From: Cristatella mucedo
Lineage: Eukaryota; Bryozoa; Phylactolaemata; Cristatellidae
Reading direction: 5' to 3'
DNA: 64,000 bases
NCBI GenBank assembly: GCA_009760855.2
Contig: WPIO01000017.1
Location: 1,921,501 to 1,985,500 of the forward strand
Shown here: positions 1 to 12,344 of the stretch, piece by piece
Layout: every line of letters starts with the position of its first letter
Numbering within the stretch: the first letter of the stretch is position 1
The notes under the pieces: generated by a model
What the model was told of the DNA's origin: nothing
Databases searched by the model: none
Seen by the model: the letters and a program-made list of their open reading frames with translations, nothing else
Program-made: the position numbers and the translations under genes

Positions 1-1265
1 TGTTGTCGTTACGCAAGACTCGTGGAAGTGAGTTCCACAGTCTAGGACCTGCAGAGCAAAAGCTTCTGTCGCCAACGGAATATTTAAGCAAAGGAATGAA
101 ACAGTTAATTTATTGTCCGTATAGGACCTGAGGGCACGAGGGGGCTGGAAATGGTGCAGCAGTTAGCTAGGTATGGAGGAGCCAAGCCGTGGCCTTGGCC
201 TTGTGGGTCATCGTAATAACTTCGCTCTGTATCCGTTGATTAATCTGCGGCCATCACAGCTCTTTTGGCAAAGGAGACACGTGGTCAAACCTCTGCGATT
301 TGCAAACGAGTCTTGCAGCCATATCCGTAGCCAGCTGCAGTGGCCAAGTGGCTTTCTTTGGGTAGTCCGGTCAAAAGGGAATTACAATAATCTAGGCGAC
401 ACAAAACTAAGAAGCTGGTTAAATTTTTTGCATAATACCGTTGAAGAAAGTTCCTAATCTTGAAAAGGGATATGACGTGATGGCTAGCTGTGAAAGCAGC
501 CTTCTTTACAAAGCTTTCAAAATTTAGGCATTTGTCAAAGACGACACTTAAATTCCGATCGCATGGTGGTGGTCGCACAACGGCATCAGCTAATAGAAGA
601 GCAAAGCCATCAAATCCAGCCATGCACTTAGGGTGTCCTATGAGTAGCAGCTCAGTTTTATCGTCGTTTAGTTTAAGGAAATTTGCCCGATATCGAGGAT
701 CGAATGTCGGCAAGGCAAACATTCAGTTCTTCAGTGTTGTAGTAGATTCCAACGGTTTGAATGACAAATAGAGCTGAGTATCGTCAGCATAAAAGTGATA
801 TCCTATATAATGGGCCTGAATCGCTTTTCCCAGAGGTTGAGTATAAATGGCGAACAGCAACGGACCGAGGACAGGCCCATGAAGGACTCCACAGCTGACT
901 GGTCTGGTGGATGAGGTCTGACCCCCACACGACACGGCTTGAACACGATCAGACGAGTACTATTTAAACCACGCCAGTGCCTCGTCTGCAAGACCGATCG
1001 TTGTTCTCAATCATTCTCAAGTATGACATCGCGATCAATGATGTCGAAGGCAGCTGATAGATCTAGCAGCGCTAGGGCTGTGGCATTCCCGTCATTATTG
1101 CTGCATATGATGTCATTGGTAACACGGTGAAGAGCAGTTTCAGTGGGATACTGGCGCTTGAACCTCGATTGAAAATGGTTTGACCTTTCATTCATTTCAA
1201 TGTGTGCTACCAGCTACTGAGCGATAATTTTTTCAAGAATCTTTGAAAAAGGAAGAAGGGAGTCT
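1..1265 (-). mobile_element. LINE family 1 (L2/CR1-like) fragment, cut by window edge
   Basis: This is a degenerate non-LTR retrotransposon on the minus strand. Open pieces at 1195-1007, 935-723 and 722-285 read collinearly through reverse-transcriptase landmarks: ALLDLSAAFDIIDRD, VLGPLLFAIYTQPLGK, YHFYADDTQLYLSF, then [17 protein letters not shown] and [16 protein letters not shown]. These are typical of the L2/CR1 group. Frameshifts separate the pieces, so it is dead. The same family recurs at 8.2, 12.3, 19.5, 26.8, 27.5, 49.7 and 51.1 kb. The 3' end lies to the left of the window. Confidence 0.85.
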
Positions 1266-2142
1266 GGTTGCAGATCAAGAACACCCACCTCACAGCCAAA
1301 TTCAAAGCTCGACTCAGCAGCAAAGCACTCGAAATCCGCTCGGAAACATACTTTTGACTCATAAAAACTTGCTAATTTAGCTAGTCACTTTAACTTTGGT
1401 AACACCTAAAAAATTCTTTTTGGGGGAGCTGAAAGCTCCGAGCCAAAGGCTCGCCACCGGAAGCCTCTGTTAAAGTCCTAAAAAGAAGCACTCGCCCACA
1501 TTTTGAGAACCTTACGCCGATCGCACGCCGCTCGGCGTATGGCATCTGTAGACCTGTCTACAAACGACGATATCTTTAGCAACGCTAAATCGCGAACGCC
1601 TCCTTAAAAATATGATAGCGCCCCTCTGGAAATGGACACTTGGCTGAAAGTGCGTGCGGGAGTGCGTGCCGCGTTCTCTGTCCCCAGTACTAGCAGCGTT
1701 GCTAGCCCCTCGTCAAAAGAAAAGCGGTTACGGACGGCGGTGGAGAAACATCGTGACATCTCGCCGGTGGAGGGGCGCGCCGCCCGAAAATCTTCTGAAA
1801 ACACTGCCCAAGTCTCGTAGCCCCTTCCTGAAAGCCCTGGGATCTATCGAGGCGGAGCGGCAACCAAAGCGTCCGGCGAAGGGCTACATTTGACACTATC
1901 CGTAAAGGAGTGACGATTGAGCGGTTATATCGAGCGGTCCCGCTGTCTCAGACCGCGGTCCTTTTGGGCGGCTTTCGTCCCCTTTTCGTCCTTAAACGCA
2001 GCGCTCGTAACGTTGCGTAACGTAACGTTGCTAGTCTCAGCCGACGGGCGACTGGCGATGCCTTAACACCTGTAGTGCCGCTATTTACTTGCAGGTGTTG
2101 CATCAATGCACGCAGGTACGCCGGCAGTAGCAGAAACACGGC
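1266..2142. other. Unassigned stretch
   Basis: No gene is recognised. Short overlapping open frames at 1604-1896 occur on both strands and lack domain or splice support. The stretch is moderately GC-rich around 1650-2100, with small local repeats of an AACGTTGCGTAACGTAACG type near 2008-2030. Confidence 0.4.
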
Positions 2143-2890
2143 ATAATAATAATAATAACACGTCTGATAAAGCCCCCTCAGAGAACTCAGTCTCTTTCAA
2201 GATGCTTTACATTTGCTGCAAAGGAAACACGATCGAATGGTAGAGGTAGCATGCTCAATAAACAACAAAAATAACATGGTTAAGGATGACATGCACAGGG
2301 TCAGCATGAAGTATGGTTAGTGGCAGCATGCACAGTGTCAGCACGCATAAGCACATGAAGGATGAATAACAGGGACCCACTAAATGCTGTCCTAAATAGG
2401 TGCAAAGTTCTTTTTAAATAAGGTCAAGTCAGGCGATGTCTTGCCGCAAGTCGGGAGTGAGTTCCAGGCTTTGGGAGCATACGAGCTAAAGGCACGGTCT
2501 CCAAAGGATTTGAGGTTTGGACGAGGTATTGGTAAACAGTTCGATTCCGAAAAGCTGGTGGTATGATGCTTAGCCTATTGTTGGGGGTTAGATCTGTTAG
2601 GTAGGCTGGAGCCAAAGAACGAAGGGACCTAAAAGTGCGTGACAAAATCTTGAAGTCGATGCGTTGCTTGACTGGGAGCCAGTGCAGGTTGGCGAGAAGT
2701 GGCAATTGCAACGCTCACGACAGACAAGCGAAGCTGTAGAGTTTCGCACAAGCTGTAAGTGACTAATTGCACTGGCCGGCATCAACGACGAGCGCTCATA
2801 GCTTGACATAAAGTCCGTGTCCATAATGCAGATAAATCTATTTGACAGCGGCAGACGTTTACAGGCGTTCAACAGCTGCGATGACGTACA
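2143..2890 (-). mobile_element. LINE family 2 (L2-like) 3' fragment
   Basis: Minus-strand L2-like 3' end. The coding remnants [19 protein letters not shown] and SLAPAYLTDLTP match the C-terminal region of L2-type ORF2. These are followed by the 3' tail with a GCGC hairpin (about 2170-2225) and a terminal (TTA)n run at 2143-2158. The coding part is split between two frames, so it is inactive. Confidence 0.8.
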
Positions 2891-4093
2891 CCAACGGCTC
2901 TGCGGTCTAGAGCTTAACTCAGCTCCTAGGTCTACGCCCCAAGTCTCGAATTCTGACTTTGCCCGCCTATCTCAGGCCGCCGGCGTTTCATGAGGCCTTG
3001 GCAATAAACTATCCCATAATTGCATAATCGCGAATAATAACTATCCGCCATAATCCGGATGGTTTACCTGTCGCCGCATAGTTTCGACCGTGCTTACTGG
3101 AACCCTCTTCATTCTGCGCCAGCTGTGTGCCGATTAGAGCATTTAATTCGACGGCTATGCGATCTCGATCAAGGCTTCGCAACAATACATTGTAGATAAA
3201 ATATACTGCAATATATTGGCTACAGTACATTTTATTGATTTGGGAGTATCAATAAATATATATATATATATATATATATAGCGTTGCAGCCACGCGACAT
3301 GTCCATGAAAGAATCGGATGTTTTATTTTATTTGATCATTGACTCATACCCAGAGTTTGCCCTCCACCACTATGTTGGCTACGATACAGATATCATCCAC
3401 GGCAAAGATTTGAAAACGATCGTCAAGATCGTCGTCAAGATACAAACAAACGAGAAAACTGAAAACTGTGAACATTGTTGAGCAATTGCTGCTGCTGCTG
3501 CTGCTGCCTGCTATCACCGGACGCGGAAAATGCTGCAGATGATGCTGATGCTCAACTGTCTTTTGCTGAGGTGAGCACTCTAGTGACAACATTTTGACGA
3601 GAAGAAAGCATGCGGAAAGTACATAAACGCCCGCTTCTTGATTTCAACATCAAATGAGGTGGAGATACTTTTCTCCATGGCGAAGCAAGTGTTATGTCCT
3701 TACCGGCGTAGTTTGCAACCCAGAACGCCGAATAAAAACAAGTCACTGAGGAACTTGGCTCTGGTTGCATTGATAGTGAATGAAAAAGTCTCAGAGACAG
3801 CCAATGACAACGAAGAGAACGAACAGGAACATGAAAATTATTGCTGAAAGCACAGAGAAAAACGTTGCAACATACGATGTGCAAAATATTGCATTGGTGG
3901 GATAGAATATTACAATATATTGCATTTTTTGAAATGACTACCGCAATATATTGTATTTTGGAATCAAATATTGCAATGTATTTATTTTTGAACATCAAAA
4001 GATTAAATACAATAACAATATTATTGTGCGCAGCCTTGATCTCGACATTGCCAACTCCTAAATTTCCGTTTGTACGGACGCTATCCTTCCTTC
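2891..4093. other. Unassigned stretch with simple repeats
   Basis: No gene is recognised. It contains a (TA)n tract at 3254-3281, a short (TGC)n run near 3488-3507, and several imperfect copies of AATATATTGC between about 3205 and 3985. Opposed open frames of 69-256 codons at 3552-4322 have no recognisable domains. Confidence 0.4.
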
Positions 4094-4425
4094 TCCTTCT
4101 AACTTGGAGCTGCTGACATCCCCTGCCTTGAAGACATTTTAAAAGAAGTTCAAAACATACCTGCTTATTACAGCATTTAGTGGGTCCTTGTGATTCGTCC
4201 TGTGTATGTTTATGCGTGCTGACACTGCATGCTACCCCTAAGCGTACTTCGCACGTCGGTACTGTCCGTGTCACCCCAACCCCGTTAAGCCTGTTGACAT
4301 TATGCATGTTACCACAAACCATTTGACCACGCTTCCTTTACAGTACATGCAAAGTGCCTAGAAAAATATTATGTTCTCTGAGAGCGCTTTACAAATTTAT
4401 TATTATTATTATTACTGGAAATTAC
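4094..4425 (+). mobile_element. LINE family 2 3' tail
   Basis: Plus-strand 3' end of the L2-like family. It contains the decayed C-terminal coding end, the tail segment with CATGCTACC-type motifs, the hairpin arm pair near 4355-4392 and a terminal (TTA)n at 4397-4414. It is strongly 5' truncated. Confidence 0.75.
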
Positions 4426-7400
4426 CACACCGAGCACATCTACTCTGTACACTCAACGTATGCAAGTTTCCTCTATGAGAGTTTACGATCATCATTCTAC
4501 CACTCATGCTACGCCCTCGGATTCATACGACGAGCTTAGTGCGTCACCAAGCCGGGGTGCCTGAGGCGTTAATGTCTGCGGGTAGCCAAACCGGCAAATG
4601 AGAACTCACAGAAGCCTACGAGCTGCAGCCGCCGCCGGTGCCATTTTCGAAGCGGCGACTGACGCTTATTTTGCGAACTACTTGCGCCAGTTAACCTCTT
4701 CCACTCTGCGCACTGACGTCAGACGTGAGCGTGTCATCAGTGTCCCTAATCAATCCCTAAAATAAGCCAAGTCTGTTAGATATTCCGTTTGTCCGTCTGT
4801 GATGTAATATTTAGATTGAATCCTTCAGGATGTGTTTGTAGTTTATGCATCGTGATGCAGCAATGGTGAGTGTCAAAAAAGGGGGAAAGGGATAAATACT
4901 TTTGCTAGTTTGCATGTATAACTACCTACAACATGCACTCCCATAGCTGAAATGGTAAACTCGATGGCTTGAGTTGCGGGGGAGCATGAAATTAAAAGGG
5001 CTGTTCAATGAATGGCTACGGCATTACAGAAGCTTGCGCTCTACCTTTTTTGTCATTTAAATTGACGCTTTTGGTGCTTCCACTTGGACCAGCTGAATTA
5101 GCATATGAAAAAATTGCCAGCGAGAGAGAGTTAGAGCATGACTGACCGGAAAACATGCAGCTCCTGCCTTTGGTAAGCAATGGGCATGCGTGAATTTAAT
5201 CCGAACGTGATTTTCACGGAGTGGGTTTTTTAAATGACGCGTGCTCGTCAGCTAGGTCAGCGGACATTCAGGCGTCCCTTGTAAAGCAAATGTGAAATCG
5301 TGTGCGATTTTTTCAAGGTAGCAAGCTAATAGTTTAATATTCTGCTAATTTATTTCACGAGGACCAATGTGTGGCTTACGGAATAGGCTCTGAATGTTAG
5401 AGAGTAAAGGACAAGAAAATTGTGTGAAGATTGATCCAGCAATCGAATAATTGTTTATAGAGTACCTTTCAAAAAGCGAGCATGCTATAAATGAGGTCTG
5501 AAGTTTCGACGATATCCACGTTTCCGTCATTGCAGATTACTAAAATTGAGGAGGTTTAATGACTTGTGTAGCTAAACCTATCCAGCCGAAATCAAAAATG
5601 AACTGTGGTATAAGGGTAGAGCTGAACTCTCGTGTGGAATTTCACGCAAAAAGTATTGACTATGTTAAAACATTTGTGTGGCATATAGCCACACTGTAAT
5701 TGATGCTGTTTGAAAGTCACAAGCACGTATCTCAACCAGCTGCGAACATGTACTTCGACGTTCTAAGGTTCAAAAAGTTGGGACACAAGTCTTTTTAATG
5801 TAGAGATCGGTAAGTTTGTTATTTGCAGTTACTTAGCATTCTTTTTACTTCCGGGTTTGATCAGATTCACCAGATCATTTATAATAATTTCGTCTACATG
5901 AAAATCATCAAGACTTCAGTTCTAATTTCTCACTTTTTTGTCTTCGGAAGGGTACCCTAAACAATTATTCGATCGCTAGACCAAGCTTCTCGGAATTTCC
6001 TCGACACCTACATTTAAATTTTAAATTAATTGTCGTAGCAAATTGCTGAGTTCATCAGGCTCTCCAAACCTATCGTGGCAGTGCCTTCAACCCGCAGCAT
6101 GTGACTCTGAGCGAGACTACTCAAGTAAGCCCCCAAATGAAGTCCAAGCCAATTAACAGGATTACCATGAAGGCGGGGCGTTTTCCAGCCGTTGAGCCTC
6201 GGTCATAAGTCATTCGTTTCTTACAGGTTGCGTGACGAGGGCTCACACAGTAACAAAAATACTAGAAAAAAATGTTTGCTTCTTCACCTACGCTTCTGCT
6301 GCAAGCGAGGTCGTGATGCACACGGAACGGACTCGCCCGTCCATTGCTAGATAGATTGCTGTGAAGGATGATGGATCCATTGCTACAATACTCTTGAGAG
6401 GTGTGATGTGTTGCTCCTTAGGCTGGGCGGCCTTGATAATCCATTGACGGAGACTACTTATTGGAGATTATCATTGCATCTTTTCTAACTTACTTGGCCA
6501 AGTTTAACAGTCCATAAGTACCTGTATGAACAATTGAATTCATGCTTTAGACTTTGAATAGAGTACAATCCACGCGCGATTGGCCGTTCTGGTTGCGTCA
6601 TGACACACTCTACAGTGAGGTGCGAAGGCTCAGGCTCGAGTCAACTGCTGTGAGCGTGCAGTAATTGCACAACGTCTAGCACACTAACAGACATGTGAGT
6701 TGTGGGTGCACTTTTAAATCGGTTTGTGGCTGGTGAGGTCAACATTTCCGATATAGCAAACCAGTTGTCTTCTTTGGCTTTGAAATATTTAACTTATTCC
6801 AGCTGTGCTGATCGTGGTCTTACTTTTGATCATTTAAACAACCCTAAAACCTATTCTTCCTGCGCAGGCGACTTAAAAATAACAGCTTTATAACCTTTAA
6901 GCTTACTCCACTTATTATAGCCCGGAATAGGGCATGCTGGCAAGGCACATGGGCCACTTTTTATTCATCTTCGACCTGCTTGCCTTGGATACAGATGCTT
7001 TTTTGTCTAAAAAACAAAACGTGGATGTTTAGAGTAAACTAGACGTCACAGTCAGGTTGGACTCACAGTCACTGCATGGTGACTGGCGTCCAACAGAGCG
7101 AGGACAGAGGTTCTACGCAGCTATTGTCGCACGGGGGTCTCTTAGTAGCTGCGATACTAACGACGAGAGCCACCTTTTGAAAGACAGTACAGCGACTTGA
7201 AAATTTAAGGTATCAGCAGCACTAGTTCACACTTTTTATAAACTGAAATTATTTCATTTTAGCTAGATATAAGCACCTGCTCATGTCGAGCGAGATGTTT
7301 TAAGGCTCTCATGTGGACCTCTGTGAGCAGTAATTTTGGAACTATCAAGTTCCTCCTCACAAAGTTAAAGACTAGCTGATTTAAAAATGTCATTTACTTT

Positions 7401-7640
7401 GGAGCAGAAGAGCCGTCGCGGCTATCATCACTACCGCTTTTAATAAAAAGTTGCCTGCTGAAGGAATCATACCCACGCCCGGGGTGGCGAAGTGCAAGCA
7501 CCTCGCCCATGCGCTAATGATCGTCTCCCTGTCATCATGAAATATTTCTTAGACTTCATAATAATCAGCCTGCCGAAGTAATTGAAGCCCGCGACAGACG
7601 TAATTATGTATGCATTATGCATGTATGTATGTGAATATAT
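4426..7640. other. Unassigned AT-rich stretch
   Basis: About 3.2 kb without a recognisable gene, RNA or repeat family. Only short open frames of about 60 codons are present, with no domain or splice support. Confidence 0.4.
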
Positions 7641-7754
7641 GAATGTAGGATATTCCCCCCTGGTGGGCCCTAGGACATTTCCCCCACACCCCCCCCCGTA
7701 GGATATTTCCCCTATGTTGATGAATATATATAATTAAGAATGCAAATATATACT

Positions 7755-7889
<135 letters not shown>

Positions 7890-8189
7890 GATCAAATGAA
7901 GTTCACGCTCAGTTGAAATAAAATCAACCAAGTATAATTAGACGTTTTGTTAATTCCGTAAGACATATTCACTGGTTGGCCTTGCCCTACACAGTCCATT
8001 TGAGTAGTCTAATCACAAAAACTGTACTTTGATGGTTTGCTCAATTAACTACTGATAGGCCAATCAGATCAATCACGTAAACCCTTAACCCTAAACCCTA
8101 AACAGGGGGAAATGTTCTACCCAACGGGGAATGTCGGGGTGAATGTCGGGGGGGGGGATTCCGTGGGGGAATGTCCGTCAGTGGCATAT

Positions 8190-9920
8190 ATCGCCGTCTG
8201 TAACCCACAAAGCCACAGGGACTAAGTGAGTGTGTCATACCAACTAGAGAGCTTTCTTTAGAGCGCTCATTGCCTAAGCGGCCTTTCTCACACACGAAGT
8301 AGCCAGCAGACTTCATAATATACAAGATATAATATAAGATATAATATACAAAGAGAAAGCGAATAGCATGGACGAGTAAAGAGGGTAGAGTTGAGAAATG
8401 AGTAGCATGAAAGTAGCTAGCAGCACCCCACGGCTGGAAGGAATGTACCAGAGTCGGCAGCAGGAGAGTACCTTTCGTTGCATAAGACTTGCGGAAGTAA
8501 GTTCCACAGTTTCTAGGACCTCCAGAGGAAAAGCTCTGTCTTCACGAGTCTTTAACCAAAAAGAAATGAAGCAGCTACTACTCTATTTTCTACAGATGAC
8601 CTGAAGGCACGAGGAAGCTGAAAATTTCGCGGCTGTTTAGCTGGGCATGAAGGGCAGTCAAGTGATAGCACGTGTCTCGTTGCTCGGAATAAGAATATTC
8701 TGCTCTGCATCCCTTGATGAGCCGCCAGGAGGCAAAGAAGCTCCTGCAGCAAAGAAGACGCCGAATCACTTGCAAGTTTTTGACCAACCTTACAGCCATT
8801 TTCGTCATCCACAGTAGGAGCTTAATGGCCTTTCTGCTAGCTTTGCCGAGGTTGAATTATTGTAATCCAGTTTTGACAGCGCTAGGAAGCTAGCAAAATC
8901 TTTGGCGAGACCCCGCGATAGGTATTCCCTGATCTTGGACAGTCGAGTATGATAACTACCTGTGAAAGGGGTCTTCTAAATGAAACTTTTAATTGTCAAG
9001 CAGTCATTGAAGATGAAAGCTGGATTATGAGCACAGGATGGCTGTCGCACTACCGCCTCACCAATTAGAAGAGCAGTGCATTCTAGTCCTGTTAGACGGT
9101 AAGAGGGACCTGTGAGTAGAAGTTGAGTTTTATTGTCATTTAGCACAATTTAATTGACCGGCATCTATTAAAAAATGTCTGCAAGGAAGGCATTCAGTTT
9201 ATTGATGAGATTTAATGACAAGTACAGTTGGGTTGTATCTCGTCGGCATTGAATGATAGCCCGTGCCTTGAGTCCGTATCAGCTTTCCGAGAGGTTCCAT
9301 CTAGGTACAGATCAGGAAATGGCCAAAACTGAACCCTTGAGTCTCTCCAGAGGTGACTGAACTGCTGGATGTGGCTTGATCACTACATGACATGGACTTG
9401 TGTAGATTGAACGAGTTCACGATTCAAACTATTCCAGAGTATTGTCAGCCAGACCAATTGTTATGCTCAATCTTTTAATTAGGATATTACGATCACCTAT
9501 AAATGAATGTCAGTGACATATCAATGGTGATCAGATTGGGGACATCAGTTTTGTTGCATATGTGAAGTTCCTAGAACGAGATTTAGTTTTCTTTGGATGC
9601 TAAATAAATAGGATCATTATCATTACACTGCTATTGTTGATATCAAGACTGTCTTTGGTCACGTGGAAAAGAGCCGTTTGAATGTCATGTTTTTGTTTGA
9701 ATCTCGGCTGAAATATTCCCGATTAATCGTACTCGTCAATGGGTTTTCTCCTCAAATTGCTAAGCGACTATCTTTTCAATAATGTCTAACAAAAAAGAAA
9801 GAAGGGAGACTTTGCAATAAATTTCTATGATCTCAGAATCAAACGAGGAATTTTCAAGCTTCGGTCGAATAATGGCCGATTTTTTAGAAGACTTTCAAAT
9901 ATCCCTTTATCACAGTGAAG
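8190..9920 (-). mobile_element. LINE family 1 copy, heavily decayed
   Basis: Minus-strand remnant. The 3' tail at 8190-8325 (GTTACAGACGGAG-like end, GCGCTC core) is followed by the TTCCACAGT...CTAGGACCT block near 8500-8520, which is shared with the copies at 1, 12.3, 27.5 and 51.1 kb. Upstream sequence resembles the RT region but has no long open frame. A plus-strand LINE/SINE 3' tail (AGTTCCTAGAACGAGATTTAG, then AAATAAAT) interrupts it near 9565-9610. It is one of the oldest family 1 copies here. Confidence 0.7.
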
Positions 9921-10234
9921 CATAAACAAGCTACGTTGTGGCTGGGCTACGTTTGACCGCCAGAGAAGACCTAAACATTGATATTTTGGGATCTGCAGTG
10001 GAGGAGCTCTTTTTTAATGACATTATTTACGGCGAGCACTTCATCTAAAGTAACCTTGAAAGCATTCTTAAGAGATTTCCGGGTTGAGACTCGACGCTTA
10101 CAGTAGGCTTAGGTGGCTTTATTTAGGAACAAATGTGGGTGATTTTATATCGAAGAAGAAGGCGGAGCACTTACCAACTTCTTACCAACCGCTTGCAGTT
10201 AATATCTGGGAGTTCGGAAGTTCTCTCGCAGTTA
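9921..10234. other. Unassigned stretch
   Basis: No gene recognised. The AAATAAATAAATA run near 10236 is the A-rich end of the adjoining SINE. Confidence 0.4.
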
Positions 10235-10412
10235 AATAAATAAATAAATACTAGCTGATTAAACAGCCTCGTTTTTATAGCGACAGAAAAGCTTTTACGA
10301 CTATCACCACCGCTTGCAGTGGCGATAAAGGATCGCCCACCGCAGGATTTGAACCCACGACCACGGGGCCGAGGTCGTGAAAAGCAGCCGCCTTACCTAT
10401 TGAGCCATTACG
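10235..10412 (-). mobile_element. tRNA-derived SINE (type B)
   Basis: Read on the minus strand, it starts TGAGCCGTAATGGCTCAATAG (A box), followed by a B box GGTTCAAATCC about 50 nt on. The unique body has CACTGCAAGCGGTGGTGATAG, ending at a TTTCTGTCGCTATA...GAGGCTGTTTAATC tail and an AAATAAATA-type run. The spacing of A and B boxes fits an RNA polymerase III promoter. Further copies lie at 10.7, 10.9, 20.6, 29.2 and 46.6 kb. Confidence 0.8.
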
Positions 10413-10684
10413 GCTCAGTTAACTCCGTCGGTCCGGCGTACACCGGGTGAAGCGCTTGCGCCGGCGTGAACCATTACTAACAGGCCCACAATAAACTGTT
10501 GCTTTCGGCACCAAGTTGTGGCCGCTTGTGTTTTAATCTCGCTGCAGCACTGCATAGCACAGTCCACCGGTAAAGAACCGGGGGACGAACGTCTTCGCGG
10601 TTGCAACTGTCACATATTCTTGCCTTTTGATTCCAGCCCCAAAGTCTAAGGATTCTGATGAGGTTAGTTTGGTTTTTACTAAAT

Positions 10685-10850
10685 AAGGTTAAAGTTGCAA
10701 GGTTAGCTTATTAAACTGCTTCGCTCAAGTAGCGACAGAAGAGCATTGATAGCTTTTACCACCGCTTGCAGTGGTCTATACAGGATCGCCAACTTGAGGG
10801 CCATGGGTCATGAAGAGCAAGCACCTTACTACTGGGCTAAGATCCAAGAT
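10685..10850 (-). mobile_element. tRNA-derived SINE (type B)
   Basis: Minus-strand copy of the same SINE. The TTAAACTGC...AGCGACAGAAGAGC tail end, the CACCGCTTGCAGTGG body and a decayed tRNA head are all recognisable. The B box is mutated. Confidence 0.75.
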
Positions 10851-10894
10851 CGTGTAAGGTAACCGATATCCGATCCGGGTCTTCTTATAGTGCT

Positions 10895-11020
10895 TACACT
10901 GCATTACCCAGGTAGTGAGTTCGAGTCTTTGAGAGGTTGTCCATCATTGCCCACTGCAAGTGGTAATGATAGCAATTAAGACTTTTCTGCCACTACATAA
11001 TTGAAGCTATTTGACTTTTT
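10895..11020 (+). mobile_element. tRNA-derived SINE (type B), partial
   Basis: Plus-strand partial copy containing GAGTTCGAGTC (B-box region), CCCACTGCAAGTGGTAATGATAG and CTTTTCTGCCACTACATAAT. It lies close to the inverted copy at 10685-10850. AT-rich TTTGACTTATATT repeats follow to about 11130. Confidence 0.65.
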
Positions 11021-12344
11021 ATTTGACTTATATTATTTTATTATTTGACTTATATTGAAGCTATTTTTTATTAAAATATTATTTTATATTTTATTATATA
11101 AATATTATATTATAGCTATTTGACAGGCTGACCTTAGCGTTTCACTTTTTGTATGTCTGCAAGGTATGGGTAACCCTGGAAGCTGATTCTTATTACTTGA
11201 ATTATAAGTGGCGCAGGGTGTGGTCGATATAGAATTGATAGCTAATGTCGTCGTTTTAATTCCCTCCTCATGATAAAAAATGAAGAAGGGAAGAACAGCA
11301 GATTAATCAGACTCATGATATAGTTCAGAAGAGGCTTTCTTGGTTTTCACCCCACAGCGAGCAATACAGAATTGTCCGCCACGTCTCAAAAAGGGCATGA
11401 CCCGGATAGTGAATGCAAATTGCGAATGTTCTGGCTGCTCATACAAATGACGACCGCCATCAGCAAGATGATCTTGCTGGTATTTAAAGCTAGGTAGAGT
11501 AAAGCCGCAGCTACAGCAGATCTCTTAGCTGCCTCAAATGTATGGACAAAATAACAGGCTTTCCACTCTCGTGACAAATCGTACTCATATCCGAAAGCAT
11601 CGGCCAAATATAAGTAATTGTAATTGACCAACTATTTGGCCGAATACGAATAGCCTACAGAAAAGTCTACCGAAAACATTCAAAATTTAATATGTATGGA
11701 AGGTTACTGTTATTTTAATAATTAAACTAAAATAAACAGTAAACTGCGTGCAATGCATGCATTCTTAAAAATCCTTTCGCATACGTTACGTTAATAAAAG
11801 AGTCACTCCAGTCCACTCGCTGTAGCAGCGCTTGTGCAAAGTCATGTGACACGCTACCACTAAGCGTATTTTGTCCGACTGCTATTTTTCCGAATACGGA
11901 ATAACTATTTTCCCACTATTCGGCCACGATGCTATTAGGAAGCGAGTGTTCGAAACAGTCCTACTAGTAACAGTCACAAATTAATAAGGTTCATAAAATT
12001 GACTGTTCAACCTGCATTAATAGATATGGGAGAGAAAGCAGAGAGAAAGTGCGAGCCCGAAATAGAGAGTTTTAGAAGTGATGGAGCCTGAGAGAACGAA
12101 AAAGGCAGAGGGAGTTTCTCTCGGTTGCAGAGGCCAGAAATGGGACCCGGGGCGCTGGTCCTATAGAAGCGCTTAAGCAGCTAAAACGGCGTCGTTTGTT
12201 CACAGAGCCAGCTCACTTTCGGCTATGGGCAGGTGTTGGATCTGCTGCACCGCGACCTTATAACTATTCGGCGGAAGCCGCCGAGAGGAGAACGGCGCAC
12301 CCAATAATACACTTTTGGTTTCTCCGGGGGCAATTTATCTCCGT
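11021..12344. other. Unassigned stretch
   Basis: AT-rich to about 11130, then mixed composition. Open frames at 11386-11631 (minus) and 12196-12405 (plus) have no family resemblance that I can see. Confidence 0.4.

Noticed and set aside
3180-3990. Scattered AATATATTGC motifs as a regulatory array
   Set aside because: Imperfect, irregularly spaced and AT-rich. More likely decayed simple sequence.
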